Assembly: GCF_026151205.1 (NCBI RefSeq)
Contig: NC_087074.1
Span: 18,985,240 to 19,049,239, forward strand
Source: Bolinopsis microptera
Taxonomy: Eukaryota; Ctenophora; Tentaculata; Lobata; Bolinopsidae
Direction of reading: 5' to 3'
DNA: 64,000 bases
The notes beneath the pieces were generated by a model, which was not told where the DNA came from, did not search any database, and saw only the letters and a list, made by a program, of their open reading frames with translations. Below are positions 1 to 14,300 of the stretch, one piece after another; positions within the stretch are counted from its first letter, which is position 1; every line of letters starts with the position of its first letter. The position numbers and the translations under genes are program-made.

Positions 1-836
1 TTGATGACGCTTGCTAATGACAGGGAGCATTAACAGCATTCTATCATTATCATAAAGCTTAACATTAACTATTATATATGAGATTTGACAGGGTAGTAAT
101 TACCGAGTTTAATTATTATACGGGGTCCAGCTCGTATGATTTACAGTTGTCACTATTTCTTTAGTAGTCGGCAGAGCGTTCTCTAAGAGGTATTAATCCC
201 ACAATATACGCAGTAGAGGGAGGGTTTCTAGTTGTTCGTTATTAGATCACTCCTGGTTCAGTGGAAGGTTCTGGATTGTTCCTGGTTCCGAGGGTATCCC
301 AGATGAGAACGCTTTTATTTTATTTGTTATTCGAGAACTTTTACTTTTGAACTAGTATTGCTATTTGCTTCAAAACTGTAACTATTACGTTATTACGAGG
401 TAGTTTATGTCGAGGATATTTACCCTTATGTCTAATCACGAGTTAAAATTTGTAGAGCGGTAGTTCAATATTTAGAGTTAACATCACTTTTAAGTGCCTC
501 CTCCAAATACAGAACTAAGAATTGAAAGGAGACAAAAGAAACAAGCCATACGAAGGAGTATAGACACTTTGTTATAACAACTTAACACGTTTTCTCATTT
601 TTATTTGTAGACATTAACTAATCACAACACTAATGTTTTGAGAAAGTCTCCAGCCACAGGTCTGTTTATTACCCTTATTTCCATTGCAGGTTTTGTTGCT
701 CTGCTCAATACCTGCTTATTACCCTTATTTCCACTTTCCATTGCAGGTTTTGTTGCTCTCAATACTCCATCCTGTCCCGGCTAACAACTTAAACTCAGAT
801 CAAATTGTTATTCGTTTATTTCACGTAAGTACTCAC
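1..836. other. No gene seen; downstream intron of VPS13D
   Basis: This lies beyond the exon 14 donor on the minus strand. It contains two near-copies of a GTTTTGTTGCTCT-containing segment (about 690-760) and AT-rich sequence. I could not recognise a further VPS13D exon. Confidence 0.4.
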
Positions 837-1077
837 AAATATTTCTAGAACTGGAAGGGTAGTTGGAATGAGGCTGGGTAATGAGAGGAGGAGGGTTGAA
901 GTAAGCAGGGATATCAGGTAGAGAGTTATTAGGAGTAGATGGAGGGGTACTGAACGCAGAGTCAGATCCGTTAGTATCAGACCTGGTGTGGGTATCAGAT
1001 CTGGAGTGGTTGTCTGGTCTGGAGAGGATGTCTGGTCTGGGGTGGGGCCGGAACCCGCTCATGTTATCTATCACCAC
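837..1077 (-). CDS. VPS13D: VPS13D exon 14 (linker with STPPSTP motif)
   Basis: A 241-nt exon preceded on the minus strand by a CTCTCCCAG acceptor and followed by a consensus GTGAGT donor at 836. It joins exon 13 in phase 0, so DLGQ is followed by VVIDNMSG. Read without splicing, the frame stays open only to a stop at 808-810, which could be mistaken for a small gene. The product is low-complexity: RPDN/RSDT repeats, then SDSAFSTPPSTPNNSLPDIP. Human VPS13D has a comparable TP-rich linker at the same position, carrying a phospho-FFAT motif that binds VAP. The match here is by position and composition, so the exon is well supported and the VAP-binding role is inferred. Confidence 0.72.
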
Positions 1078-4000
1078 CTGGGAGAGTGGGTTTTTTAAAA
1101 CAAAGGTGAGAAGTGATCACAGCTCTTGTGGGCACGGGTGAGTTTTTAAGTTGCGAATTGGAATTGAATCATAGACACCCATTTTGAAACCTAGTAAATT
1201 CAACGTCTCAGCTTCGATATTTTAATAGTTTATTCTAGATAATACCGACTATCAGTTACTATAGTTAGACACATTGTGAATGGCTATTGGAAAGTGAGAT
1301 CTCACTGACAAATCAGGGCTTTGGTTGATTTTTATGTTTTACTTAATAATGGAATGCCGATACAATTATAGTTTCCTCATCAACTACCCGAAATCTAATA
1401 TACCCAGTTAAGGTATGTTATGATTACAGTATCAAACATGACATGTTTTCGATGTTTCATCTACAAAATTTTCCGAATAGACTGATAGACCTACAATCCA
1501 ATACCCATAGACCCGCCCAAGTGACAAGACCTAGTGAGCTACCACGTTGTTTGCATGCGACTTCATGGTGTCACAGTGCAATGCACAACATATTCCGGAA
1601 GTTGTCTCCAAATTTCCACACTGGTTCAGAGGCAATAAGCCGAAAAGTTGAACAAAACGGCCATTAGTGTAAGTATAGACCGATGACACCTGCCAATCTA
1701 ATAAGAGCCTGACATTGTGCCTGCTCCTCACTCAGCCACATCTCGACACCCAATACAAGCAGCACGTGCAACTTGTTTTAAGCACGTGCAACTTGTTTTA
1801 CATGTTTTTGGCACGTGGGCTAAGGTCAACATGCCGTCATACCTTTAAATGTTACTTTTGTGGGCGAACTTTTCGCATGAGGGTGAGAGGGAACTTCGTG
1901 AGTTCACGTGCTATCCACAAATAGATTGAAACTATTATCTATACCAGTATCATATATATAAAACTGATATGGTGTTAAAACGTTACTGTTAATAAATCCT
2001 TTATCACTGAGTGACCAAGCGTGCGTTATGTAATAGTCTCCTTATCGGTCGCCCGCGCCATTTATTCGCCATTTATCGCTATTGTTGTCGATAAATAGCG
2101 CTGTTGTCGATTTTATTCTTTTATTCAGAAAGGAGTGGTTTTAGCTTAGCCGTTTCTCTAAGGATTCTGCCCAGACTTGGGAACTATAAATTCCAATCAT
2201 TGTCGAGCAAATTCAGTTTCAAAGCCTCCACTCCATAATTATACTGATTCTCTGAACATAATATTCTGTCGTAATAAACGGTTACTTAACGACATCGCGC
2301 ACTTTTGTAGCACCGCACATTAATAATCAAACGGTCAAATTCGACATAATGAATCCTTTCTCCTGTCCATTGTTAAAAAGTCTAGTTTTCCGATGCCCAA
2401 CTTTATTAGTAGGTTATCACATTTTGTCTTCTTGATGTTTTTTACTTGATAATATGGCACTGTGGCTTTATTTCATAACATCATCTTGGCTTTGCGTGTC
2501 GTACTGGCTTCTGAAGTGGGAATTGCATTTTTGTGGAATCTTTGCTTTCTATGTTTTTCAAGTATATTATCGATTATATTATTTAACTTTGTAGGTATAT
2601 GAACTATGAAGCCAATTTAGATCTAATCTATACAACCAAAAATTAACGACGCCTTAATTCTACTTAGCCGTCACTCAAGAGACCTTTAAAAATGTTTCAC
2701 CCAATTATGCTGTTAGCAAAGGCTCCAAATTGGGGACCATACCTTTAAACTGACCTAAGGATAGGATTTTACTGAAGTATCATTCCTCGTCTAAGGAAAT
2801 TCCTAGACAGTATATCTATTCAACTCAATCGAGAGTTGTTAATAGCAGCTTGATTGCCTGCGGAGTGACACTACAACTCTGGTGATTGTTAAATACCTAT
2901 AAGACTGCAAGTCAGGTAGTTGATTGGTCTGGCCTACATCCCCAACTTTTTATCACCTCACTTCGTAACCAGACGCGTGTTTTACTGCTGTTTTGTTTAA
3001 AGCTGGGTGTATACTATTGTTGTGACTGTAAAGCTGTAATAAACCTCTGTTTAATGTTACGCACAGTTTTTTGCTTCGGTTGCTCGAGCGTGAAAACGTT
3101 TGTCGTACTTTTAGATCACAAATTCAATCAGTTATTCATACAAGTTGGTATTCTTTTGATGGATAATTTACTTCATTTGATCAGATAAAACTTGATGATG
3201 GTTGCATGAAAGGTGTCAGCTACAAATTACTTTGCCACCAGATCAACGTTGATGTCTTTCTATCATAGCTCTTCAGAAGTTGCCACCAGCAAAAGGAGAT
3301 AAAAAGAGAGGAGGGGCGACTCCTTGTCAAACACCATTAGTTTTGCCAGGCCTTTACAGACAACCTCTAATGACAGGGCACATATATCCCCGAGATAAGT
3401 GCTCATTTAGATTGCAATCTCGGTGCCGCTTAATGACTGACACTTGTGCTGATTCACTTGTTTTGATAACATCTCTCATCGGTCACTTCAGATCAGGATA
3501 AATATATATTCTGTCAACCGATTAGTTGATGGTGTTGAAACTCGTGTGATGAATTTAAATTGTCACTTTATCCTGGCTGATTGATAATCGTGATGACAAG
3601 GTGGGAACTGGGAAGGAAAAAACAAGAGGTTGAATCTGTGGGAAAAATTAAGATCGTTATAAAGTTATAACAGATCTCCCTCGTAATATAGATCTAAAAC
3701 CACTACTGTTAAGAATAACTCAGCAGCTATCACCTCAGATAAGATGTCTCATAAATTTAGAAGGTTCAGCTCACATAATATAGAACCGTCACTAGAAGGG
3801 GTTATTAATAATAGGTGGGTCTCCAATGACGAAACTTGAGAACAATAGTCTGAATCTTCTCATTCATATCATGAGAGGAAGCAGCAGACAAAAGTAAAGC
3901 CTAGCAAGTATCAGAAGCCAGCCTCAGCTGGACTAGTGTAGGGGAAGGAGAGAGGAAGAGGGCCGTATACTAGCAAGTTCGGTCTTGCTCTGCTTATCCT

Positions 4001-5261
4001 GGCTTCAGTGCTCGAGCATTACGGTTCTGTCTCCATAACCTTGCATATTTGCCATATTATGTTGAGTGTCGAGCTGTCTATGTTAGTGTGGTACAGCTCT
4101 TCAAAATAACTATGCTAATCAATAGACTCGCTCACAGATTAGTCTGGTTGATAAGCAGCAAGGTAGCTCTGCAGTTATTGTCTAGTGTGAGCTCCACCCA
4201 CTCTATCCTGGTAACTAGGTTAATAGTACTTCAGGTTACACTTCACACCATGAGTTTGCCTCTACCAAATCTGCTGCAGGACCTCACACTCCAGGTTCTT
4301 CAGAAACCTAGGCTCACTCGCCCCAGTACAGGAGAGTGACTTGTCTGGGAGCATAAAGCAGGAGGCCCCGTGCGTTACCCGGGCATCACGTGATTATCCG
4401 CATATTTGGTAGGATTCCTCTGATATCTGTACGTCTGACACATCGTACAAGTGTGTAGTAAGACGACCCTTAACTCGATGTTTCAGTTCCTTATCAGGAA
4501 TATACACCTGTGTAGTGCTTTAGACCGAATCATCCTTCTTACTTCACGTCTTATAGTGAGTGTGACAGTCTTTTGTTGGATTGCTATATCATTTGATATC
4601 CTCTGGGGATTAACTCACTTTTGATATAGCTCGCTTGATTATCTTATTGTCACGGTTGGTTACTTTATAGCAGTAGTGTACTGCTTATTGATGGTAACTT
4701 TTTAGACGTATTATATACTTTTTTACAGCTACTTTGTTTCTTGCGTCCGGGACGGACAGTTCTTCAAGTGGCATATTCACGGTCAACGTTTCAACAACGA
4801 AACCAAGCGAGCATTTAATTTTTGACCGTCTTCTTATTTCTGATACACAAAACTGTGCATTGAAAGATTGAAACTTTACTTCTTGTAACTAAAAGTCAGA
4901 CCTTCCTACTAACGTGCTCCCTTTTCCTATATCCGTATTAGGAGTAGGGCCGGAGATGCAACTAATTTTGGGAGAAGCCTTTGGGTCACTGGGCCTGCTT
5001 CATGATCTTCTGATCTACGTTATAATGATGATATCCTGACCTGGATCAGTGTTGACATAATCAGTCCTCCCCCTTGTTTAATAACTTGCTATTTCAGTTT
5101 GACAGTTGCAACTCTAGAAGTGATGCAAATATTGATGAAGGAGCAGAGTAGCAACTCTAGTTGAGTTACAACGTCAACTTGCAGCTCTTATGAACAGAGG
5201 GTGAATCTCAACAAATAATTGGAGGGATAATTACATGCGATTCGTTATATTACTGCAGAGT

Positions 5262-5301
<40 letters not shown>

Positions 5302-8300
5302 GAGAGGTCAGTGGTGTCGGGGTAGTTCGTAGATTTGTAATGCTTTACTCTACGAGTACGGTTGTCACTAGGTAGCCAAGTTAACAGCTCAGTGTACCCG
5401 AGCATCGCCTCCCTCGCTAAGCCTTACCTAGCGACGCTTCTCCTCGCTAAGCCTTACCTAGCGACGCTTCTCCTCACTTAATGTTACCTAGCGACGCTTC
5501 TCCTCACTTAATGTTACCTAGTAACCCTACCTAGTAAGTAGTAACCCTCGCTACTCACGCTCCCCCAACGAGGTGCTAAAACTTCACCAGCTCCTGTCTA
5601 TTTCCACTCCAACCTCCCAGGTAGCTGTCTATTTCCACTCTAATTGCCGCCCTGAAAACCAGTAGGCTCTGTCTAACCAAGTGTACAGGTTAAAACAGGC
5701 CGGCCCACCAGGACGAGGATTAGGCTAACTAGGTGGCAACACGTAAGGGTGACAAGTCACCCGCGCTGTGTCCATAGTTACAAGACTCGCTGTGTAGCCA
5801 TAGAAACAAGACTGGACACTGCAGTGCGTTCAACAAATCACCTTGTTTTGTGTTAGACTGATGTCACTTGGTATAAGAATTAGTTGGACTCTGCGAGGAC
5901 TCGGTGTAAACTCTCGTTTTAGTGCTGTCTTTTCGGTGTAACTGTTTTGCAATTTGTCGCCCTCTTGGCTGGAGCGCATCTGTCACACATTTACACAAGT
6001 TGGGGGTTGTATGGGACGGCTCGGGTTTTCTTATTTTACACAGTCAGCCGTTCCGTTTTCTACGTTTTGCGAGTTCAATTGTGAAATGAATTAGTGCCAC
6101 TGCAACACAGCCTGTCGATGAAAACACCTCGGTGTGAAGTTTACCTCCTCCGATAGAATTACCGGTAAAACTAAGCATTAAAGCGACAGAATAAGCGGAA
6201 AATTAGAGCATGATTGTCGCGCTTTTCAACAGGTTGCACATTGCACCCTACAGCTATTAGTCAGCGCAGCGCTCGACGTCTTGCTCTTGATCTCGAAGGA
6301 TTCTAGAGTTGAGTAATACGGATTCTTCTTGATTTAGACGGGTCATTCGTAGATTTTCTCATGTGCATTGTTCAATATTATCTCAGTTGTGCAACTGTGC
6401 TTATATTTTTAGAGATGATTTCAATTGTGGCAAAGGTTTGGCATATGGCGGTCTTGACTTTAGAAGTTTGAGCGGATCATTACAGTTCTTAAGGTGTTGC
6501 AACATCAGTTGTGTCATTGTTCTACTTCATTTCATCAATTATTATAATTATCAATCTAGACTTTGCCATTTTACATGCGTTTCATTCAACATTATATTCT
6601 ATATTAAGTCTCTTTACGTGCCGACTCATTGTTTCTCATTGTTTTTCTCTATTTCTTAAACAAACTATTGGTAAAAGTTCAGTTTACAATGGTTTAATGT
6701 TTTGAGCGGAGTTCTCCTCCCAACAATGTTTAACACATTGTCCTCTTTGAAGTTTTTTAAAGGTGTTGACTTGAAGCATCAAATGAACGTGTCCTCCAGA
6801 GCTCAACATGCTTTTTTAATGTGACAGCCGATAAATCTCGGCAGCAGCATATCAAAAACTGGTCTTTATCAAGTGGGCCGTTGAGTTGTACTCTTCATCA
6901 AGTGGGCCGCCAAGTTGTACTCTTTATCAAAATGTGGACCGCTAATGGTTGTACTCTTTTGAAAAGAGAGGCTCGCCTTGAAGGGAGTTCCCCCTCCCTT
7001 TCAGACTGAAAATAGCATCAGACTCACAGCATCTGGCTCGCAGTTTCCTCTTGCACAACACCTAGTTAACTCTTATGCAGCACAGGGTGTGAATTTGGAT
7101 ATATAGCACACTATTACTCTATTACTACAGTTGTTGCGACCTTCATTCTATTCGTATCATTGTACATCTTGTTTTTAGCGTGTTTGTGCTGAATGACAGC
7201 TACACGGCACCCTTTGCTTGCTCTGCCTCTCTTAGTCAGTTAGTGGTAGCTTTAAAACCTTAAATTGACGAAAAATAGGTTCTTTTAAAATTGAACGGCA
7301 ATCCAATAGTCATCGGTAAGGTAGCAGAAGATACCACCCCAAAGAGTTTAACACATGCAATTGTAGATAGAGTGAAGTCTAAAACAGTATTGTTGACAGA
7401 CGACAGCACGGTCCATTGTAGATCTAGTGAATTTAAAACACCTGGACCTTCTAGTAATACCATACACCGTAACAATTCTGCAATGTGCGAAGTTATCTTT
7501 AGGTAAAGTGAGATGTCTCTACAACTATACAGTATCCGTGTCTAAACTTAACTCTGTTCTCTATAATATCTTATAATATAGCCGTGTCTGGATCCGTAGC
7601 CACTACTTTACTACTTCAGCTTACCAGGTTTCTTTTTGTAGACGCTACTGTCAGATTGTGTCGGTATAAACCTCCATCGGCCGGAAACGTCTAACTCTAT
7701 ATAATACAGTCTACCATAAAATCGTGGTCAGCTATGTCGGTAAGTACTCTTCCGCAGAGTTTTCACAGCTCCTAAAATAGTCGCCACAGTAACCGTTTTC
7801 AGGCTTACCGCACTGTTCGTCACGTCTATTTGCACGTGCAGTATCTGACTTCTAAATGGGTACCGCACGTGTTGCAACCCTCATTCTTGGTTTCCTTGTT
7901 TCTAGAGGGCTATAATATCTGTATAATATCAGAGAAGCTCCTGCTGGTTTCCTTGATGGCGGTTTTAGTAATTCTGTACTTGTCTAAAACATCTGCTATC
8001 TGCAGTGGGCCTTGGTATTTTCGGCAGAAATTCTCGGAATTTGCGTGCGGTTGTTTGATACGCATCCGTCAGTGCATCATGCACTCTTTTTTAAAGATAC
8101 ATTTGTCTTGTTTGCCGTTAACACCCCTTATTGTCGTATATAATGTGCTTTAATACATGACCTTCTCAATTACCGTAGCTTGCTACCGTGTAATCATCAG
8201 GGCCGCCCAATTTGTCCAAGTATTATGACATATTGAGCTACTCTGTTGCGGATATTCCATGACGTCAGATATTACCTCATTTGACCCCTTTCCGTTAAAG

Positions 8301-11300
8301 AAACTGCAGTTGTAACTGGAGATATCAACAGGTTGTACCTGGGATTTCCTTCATTTGCAATAATTACTGTGTGATCAGTCCTGACTCCTACGTTCATTTT
8401 AAATTTAGAGTGCAATAATTTGTAATGCATTAAGGGGTTGTTACCTGAACTGATGAATTTAACAGTTTTTATTTTGTATGATTGTAGTACATGCTTTTAG
8501 TTTACACATTAATTAATAATTGCACATTTTATAATTTGCATATATTTAATAATCGTGTTTCTAACCACTTCTCACAATTAGACACAGCTGTATCATGTTT
8601 GATGTAAACCAGACCTCGATCGATAATGCGATCCATATCGACATGATAATGAGTTCCTTTGCAAGATATTTCCTTGTGATTTTGAACATCGTCATCTTGT
8701 TTGTCAGCATCGGAGGAAACACGATCGTACTTTACGGGTAAGTCAGCAGTTTGAAATATTTTTAACCATCAGTAAATAGTGCCATTGCATCAATCATAAA
8801 CTAATAAAAAATTACTCCAAATTCCAAATAATTTCGCCAATTCAACTAGATCCTGATATTTTGGCGAAATTACTTGATTACTATTGTTGCTGTAAGCTTC
8901 ATAATATCATATTGTGTTAGTCCTATTTGTGGTTTGTAACCAAGGTCGCTTTTACAGGTCACTGGTGCACAATGCTCTCAGAATGGACAAGATAACGCTA
9001 CTGTTGGTGAAGAATGTGGCCGTTTCAGACATGTTGATAGCACTTCTCTTCTACCTTCCAGCTCTGGTATGTGCAATTCAGCTTCATTAACACTTGAACT
9101 AACTTCAAGTACGCTTCATTAACACTTCACACCTTTTAGTAATCACAGTAAACATCACACTTTCTGCCTCTAGCAAACAGCTCAAACTTCAATTCAAACT
9201 AGGAAACGAATGAAATATCAGTTACAGCTGTTTTTACCGGATTTGTTTATTGCAATCCCACACAACTCTACTTTCTTGAAAATTCAAGTCAGTTTCAAAA
9301 TATTCACTACAATCCGTACTCCGTAATGACATACACACAGAGCACACATACGAGTACCTGCCCGACATAGTGCCGTTAACACGCCGACCACTGTGACACT
9401 GTGACACTCAGGGAGAGTGCCTCCAATTATAGTTACTGACTACTTACCCTCCCTACAACTGTCACACAGAGGATGAAGGTTACTCCAAGGGTTCCCACTT
9501 CTCACCTGACTCCAAGGGTTCCCACTTCTCACCTCACTGTATTTTCAGACGAATCTCCTGCACGGAAGCTGGGTGTTGGGGTACGGGATGTGCTTTATTA
9601 ACGGGTGGATGAGTCTGGTGCCTAATGTCGTGGAGATAATCACACTGGTGGTCCTGTCTTGCTACAGACTGTCACTTATTGTCGGTTAGTACGGCAGTTA
9701 CTCTCTCTCTCTCCCTCTCTTTTGTCTTGTCTGTGTTATTCTAGGATCTCTTTCTTCTAGGATCTCTTTCTTCTAGGATCTCTTTCTTCTAGGATCTGTC
9801 CGCTCTGTATTATCTAGAATTACAGGGTGGATAAGATCCATTGTGTCTAGTGGTGTGTGCCAGGTTGTTTTAAAGAGAAACTGTACTTTAGTTTGGTTAG
9901 GTTTCCCTGTACTCTTCTCTGTTTGCACTCTATCGTACTTGGTTCGTTCCTAATAGGTTCTGTTGTTGTCTGACAGGTTTTTCTATACCATGAAGCATGG
10001 CATTCATATTATAATATGATATCATTCAGTTGATGATCAAATACTTTAGACTGAATCTAAAGTAAAGTAATGTTAAGTAATGGACTGACATAGTTACACA
10101 GTGACTTATGAGTATGTCACTAGGACCTAGGTTTTACTAGGTGATACTAGGTATTGCTACTATTTACCAGGTAATCTAACACACAATATCATTTTCAGGA
10201 GCAGTGAGTCGCTCATTTCGCCACAACTTGAAGCCCTGGTATGTTGGTCTTGCTGTTCTCTGGTTCTCCATCACCATCCTTCCCTTCTTCTTCTCCGCTC
10301 TGGACTTCTTACCGTGGTATGTTCACTTTACAATATTTTTTTTTACTCCTTAACATTAGGTATATTTTACAGTACCGTTTCTTCAAAAGAGACTCTCTAA
10401 TATAGTTTACTTTACTACTCAAAGTTTGATTATCATTCGACTTTCATTGCTATCGAGAATAAAGAAAGGTTGGATTAATATAAATTGAACAAACATGGTT
10501 TCTGAAACTCTGAATATTACAGGTACGATCCGTACACACAATCCTGCAACTCAGCGAACATGGCCAACGCACAACCGCCCATCTACAAGGTACGTCCATA
10601 TGTGTTACTAGCTGTTACCGGGTGTTACCGGGTGTTACCAGGGTGTTACCGGGTGTTACTAGGTGTTACCGGGTGTTACTGGGTGTTACCGGGTGTTACC
10701 GGGTGTTACCAGGGTGTTACTGGGTGTTAGTACTGTACAGGTGTTGCTACTATGGCTGACCATGAACCCCAATTTACAAACTATGTTCTTCGCTCTGCAT
10801 CCCATCAACACTAAAACACTAAGATAACCGTCCCTTGACTCGGTACGATTTATAGGGTTTGACTCGTTAGGAGAAGTGATTCCGAATTCAGGCTTAATAT
10901 TGGGCAAAATTACGTTCACCCAATTCGACTTTTCATGGAATCAGTTATCCGGTAACAGAAAGTCACAGCCAATTTTTGATGACAAAATAATAAATTCTTA
11001 GCATACTGTGCAATCAAGATGAGGACTGCTTGACTGCACAAAGTTGTAATCATCAGACTGAATGACTGCATATTATAACAAACCATTACATAAATTGCAT
11101 GGCAAAAAATATAAATGCATATTATGCGAGCATAATATCAGATATTAACATTAAAAATATCCCAGATTGCCCTAATCGCCCTGCTGAACGTATGCCTGAA
11201 TATCTTCCCGATGTTTGTCATCACCACCACCAACATCTTCATCCTGATATCTATCTACAAGACCTCTGCCAGGATCGACAACAAGATCAGCTACCGAGGC

Positions 11301-14300
11301 AGCATCAAGGTCCCGGAGGCAAACAAAAAGAAGCACCTCCCCACCCGTACCATCAAGGCGATCCCTATGATCTGTCTAACCTTCATCTTCTCCTACTTCC
11401 CCTACCTCATAGCCTGCCTCAGTAACTTCGGAATCTTCCTGCCCGCCTGGTGGCGTACCCTCTCCTTCTACTTTGCTGCTATCAACATAGTGTCCAACCC
11501 CCTGATCTACGCAGCTGTCAACCTGGAGTTCAGGAAGTATTGTTTCTCTCTGGTGGGGCTAGCTGAACTGAGTAGCGGGGACACCACCAACACTTTCTAC
11601 AAGCCTGATGGGAGTAGCAGTATTAAGAGTGTACCTGAGCCTACCCCGCCTGATATGAAGAGTTACATCACTTCGGATGATTATGAAACTACTGCTGATG
11701 AGAGCTGAGACTTTGAAGTGTGCTCTCCTTTTTATTGTTGATGTTTGTTTTCCAAAGTGGAACGATTGAGCTGACCTTGAGTTTCTTGTGGGGTCAATCC
11801 TTGATGTTAGGCCCTACATTGAGCTTTATTTCAGATAGTTTGATCGTTTCACTTTGTTTGAAACAATTTGCTCCTGTTCCTGGTATTGAACCAGAAATCA
11901 GTGAGCATTTTGAAGACCTGAAACAGCCAGATAACCAAAGCTTAATACTCGCTATAAAGCAAGCTTGTTGGATGATGTGAACATTAATCAGAACCGTCCG
12001 AATAGTGGATTATTTACGGTGTCTAGTAGGTCAATTGACTGGGCTGGATGAATTGAGACTAAAGTTCATCAAGGACTACTAAGGAATGGTTTAGGTTTCG
12101 GGCATATTGACGAAAATATTGCCTTCGTTCTTTTTTATCTGTTTCTTATCTTTACCATTGTGTACTTTGAGATAACTTTTTACTGATGCCATTATGTTAG
12201 AACTATTATGTTCACATTTTATATTTAGAAAACCGGCCTTGCTTGTACTCAAGTTCTTTTGATGAAACCAGTGGCTCTAGTTTCAATTTCGAATGTGAAC
12301 ACTTTAGTCTCCGCAAATAATAAATAACTTTTTAATTTTCACAGTTTTTTTATCACTCAAATGGGGAATGGAGAGCATTTTAATGATGACATTAGGAATG
12401 ATTCTGACAGGCTGATGAAAAATACTTTGATATCTATTTTTTTCCGATTTCCTGAGAACATTTTTGAAATATCAAGCGTAATTACCATAATTATGATGTT
12501 ATTAATTTTGAGATAAAGTATTTGGTGATAAGAGTTATGTTATGAAGAATATTACCTGTCCGAGATCCATAATCACAACAGCTGAGTTGTTGTTGTGGAA
12601 ACTCTCGGGTAGAATTAGGAGCGGGGCTTGTATCTTCAACAGGATATCCCATCTGAACAATTTTACAATATTTTAATCGAGATATTACCGAATTTTTATT
12701 TTAAAACTTTATTGTCTGACGAGGTACAGCTTAAAGTTAGCTCAGGGAAGGCTTCATAGAAGTGCTGATCGTTTCTTAAAAGCCGTGAACGAGGACTAAT
12801 TCCCGTACCATCCTGTACCGTGTTCTGTGCATGAACTTTCTCGTTTTTACTGTTTGACTTTTGTATTACTAAGATTATTTGATATTTTGTCGTATTTAAA
12901 CTTTTTTAGCTACAGCTGACATTGTTTATGTTCAGTCATCCCGATTTTCTGGTATTTTGAGGAATCTGCAAAACAGTGAGAACAAAAAGCAACAAGCATG
13001 ATAAACCGAAGCATGGAAAATCGGGAGAAAAGCTATGAATAATATTTTGATATACCATTTCATTTCTTTAAGTTTTTGGACTCATCAAATACCAACTGTT
13101 TTGTATTATGTTTTTATCATCTGTTAGGTGCGTTTTTATAAAAGATGAAGGGAAAAGGGTAAATATTTGTTCGTTTTAGATCTGTGTAATTTTATCAAAT
13201 ATTTGAACCATCCTTACTTTTACACATTTGAAATAAGTTCCATTGATTATTTGAGACAGAAATTGGAAAGAGTTGTTCAAAAAATTCAACTTACTAAAAA
13301 TCAATCTAGAACTTATCAATCTCATCTCGAAAACTAAAATTATAATCAATAATAAAGAGTTCTGAAAAAATTAAACTAAAAAAGTTAAATATTATGATAA
13401 TCAAACCTCCTGAAATCTCTGAGTTTCCCGCTGAATATCTTGTCAATAGTGCTCCTTAACTGGTGTTTAGTTTTGCTCCTCAGCTCTCCTAACCTAGCAA
13501 GAGCTGCCTCCACCACAAAGTCTATTGTAGGGTCCAGAGCAAAGAAGTTTGTCACCCTGCACAAATTTCATAGCGAAATTTAGTGAAATTAAGTGAAATT
13601 TGGCAATGCCTGAGATATTGAACAATATTTTTTGTCAAACTTCCAAAATTTCTTTCGCATTTAATCTGACTTACTGACTAAGCGTGCCTAAAAAACTTCA
13701 AAACATCGCACTAATACCCACCTATCAATTATATCTTCATTGTACACGATATCAATGGGTTGCGTGGTTACTCTCAGCAACAAATCCAGAGCAGCAGTAG
13801 CGGGGTTTAGTTCGTAGTACACGTCCAGTACTGGCTGTTGTGAGGGGTTGGGGAGGTGGTGCTCCTCCTCCTCCTCCTTCTTCGCTGCTGACTGCTCCTC
13901 CTCCTTCTCCTCCTCCTCCTTTGGTGCTGACTGCTCCTTCCCTGGATCCTCTCTTAATTTTGACCTGTAGTGATGATTTATATGTTGGCCCGGATGGTGC
14001 GGGTAGTTCCAATTCATTGTGAAAATGATAAAGCAGAATAATAATAGTGTAACATAAATTATAGTGAATAACCTTAGTATAGTGACCCCAAAGTTAATCC
14101 AAAATCATGAAGCTATTATTCTATAATGTGAATAATAAAAAATGTATTTGAACTTCATAACAAGAGTTCCAAGAGAGAACCTACCTGGACACGACGTGGG
14201 GGAACAGTGCACTGTGCTGGCACTGGTTGTCTAACGTTATATCCTGAACATGACACGTGTTACTTGTGATTTGTGAGATTATATATAAGTATACTGCTGT

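Larger units (their letters stand above)
1078..8594. other. Left part of VPS13D intron 13; no supported gene
   Basis: Open frames here are short and unconvincing. The region contains a 20-bp direct duplication near 1760-1800 (AAGCACGTGCAACTTGTTTTA-like), a CT microsatellite and a 30-bp tandem repeat, both listed separately. A 71-codon frame on both strands around 7260-7506 is discussed as a finding. Part of this segment probably holds the promoter of the GPCR starting at 8595, but no core element can be pinned down. Confidence 0.4.

Noticed and set aside
808-836. A stand-alone minus-strand gene at 808-1077
   Set aside because: A consensus donor at 836 and phase agreement with exon 13 make it VPS13D exon 14; the stop at 808 is intronic.
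13752-14022. Pro-rich and Gly/Glu-rich frames overlapping VPS13D exon 11
   Set aside because: They are shadow frames of a GAG/GAA-rich coding exon.
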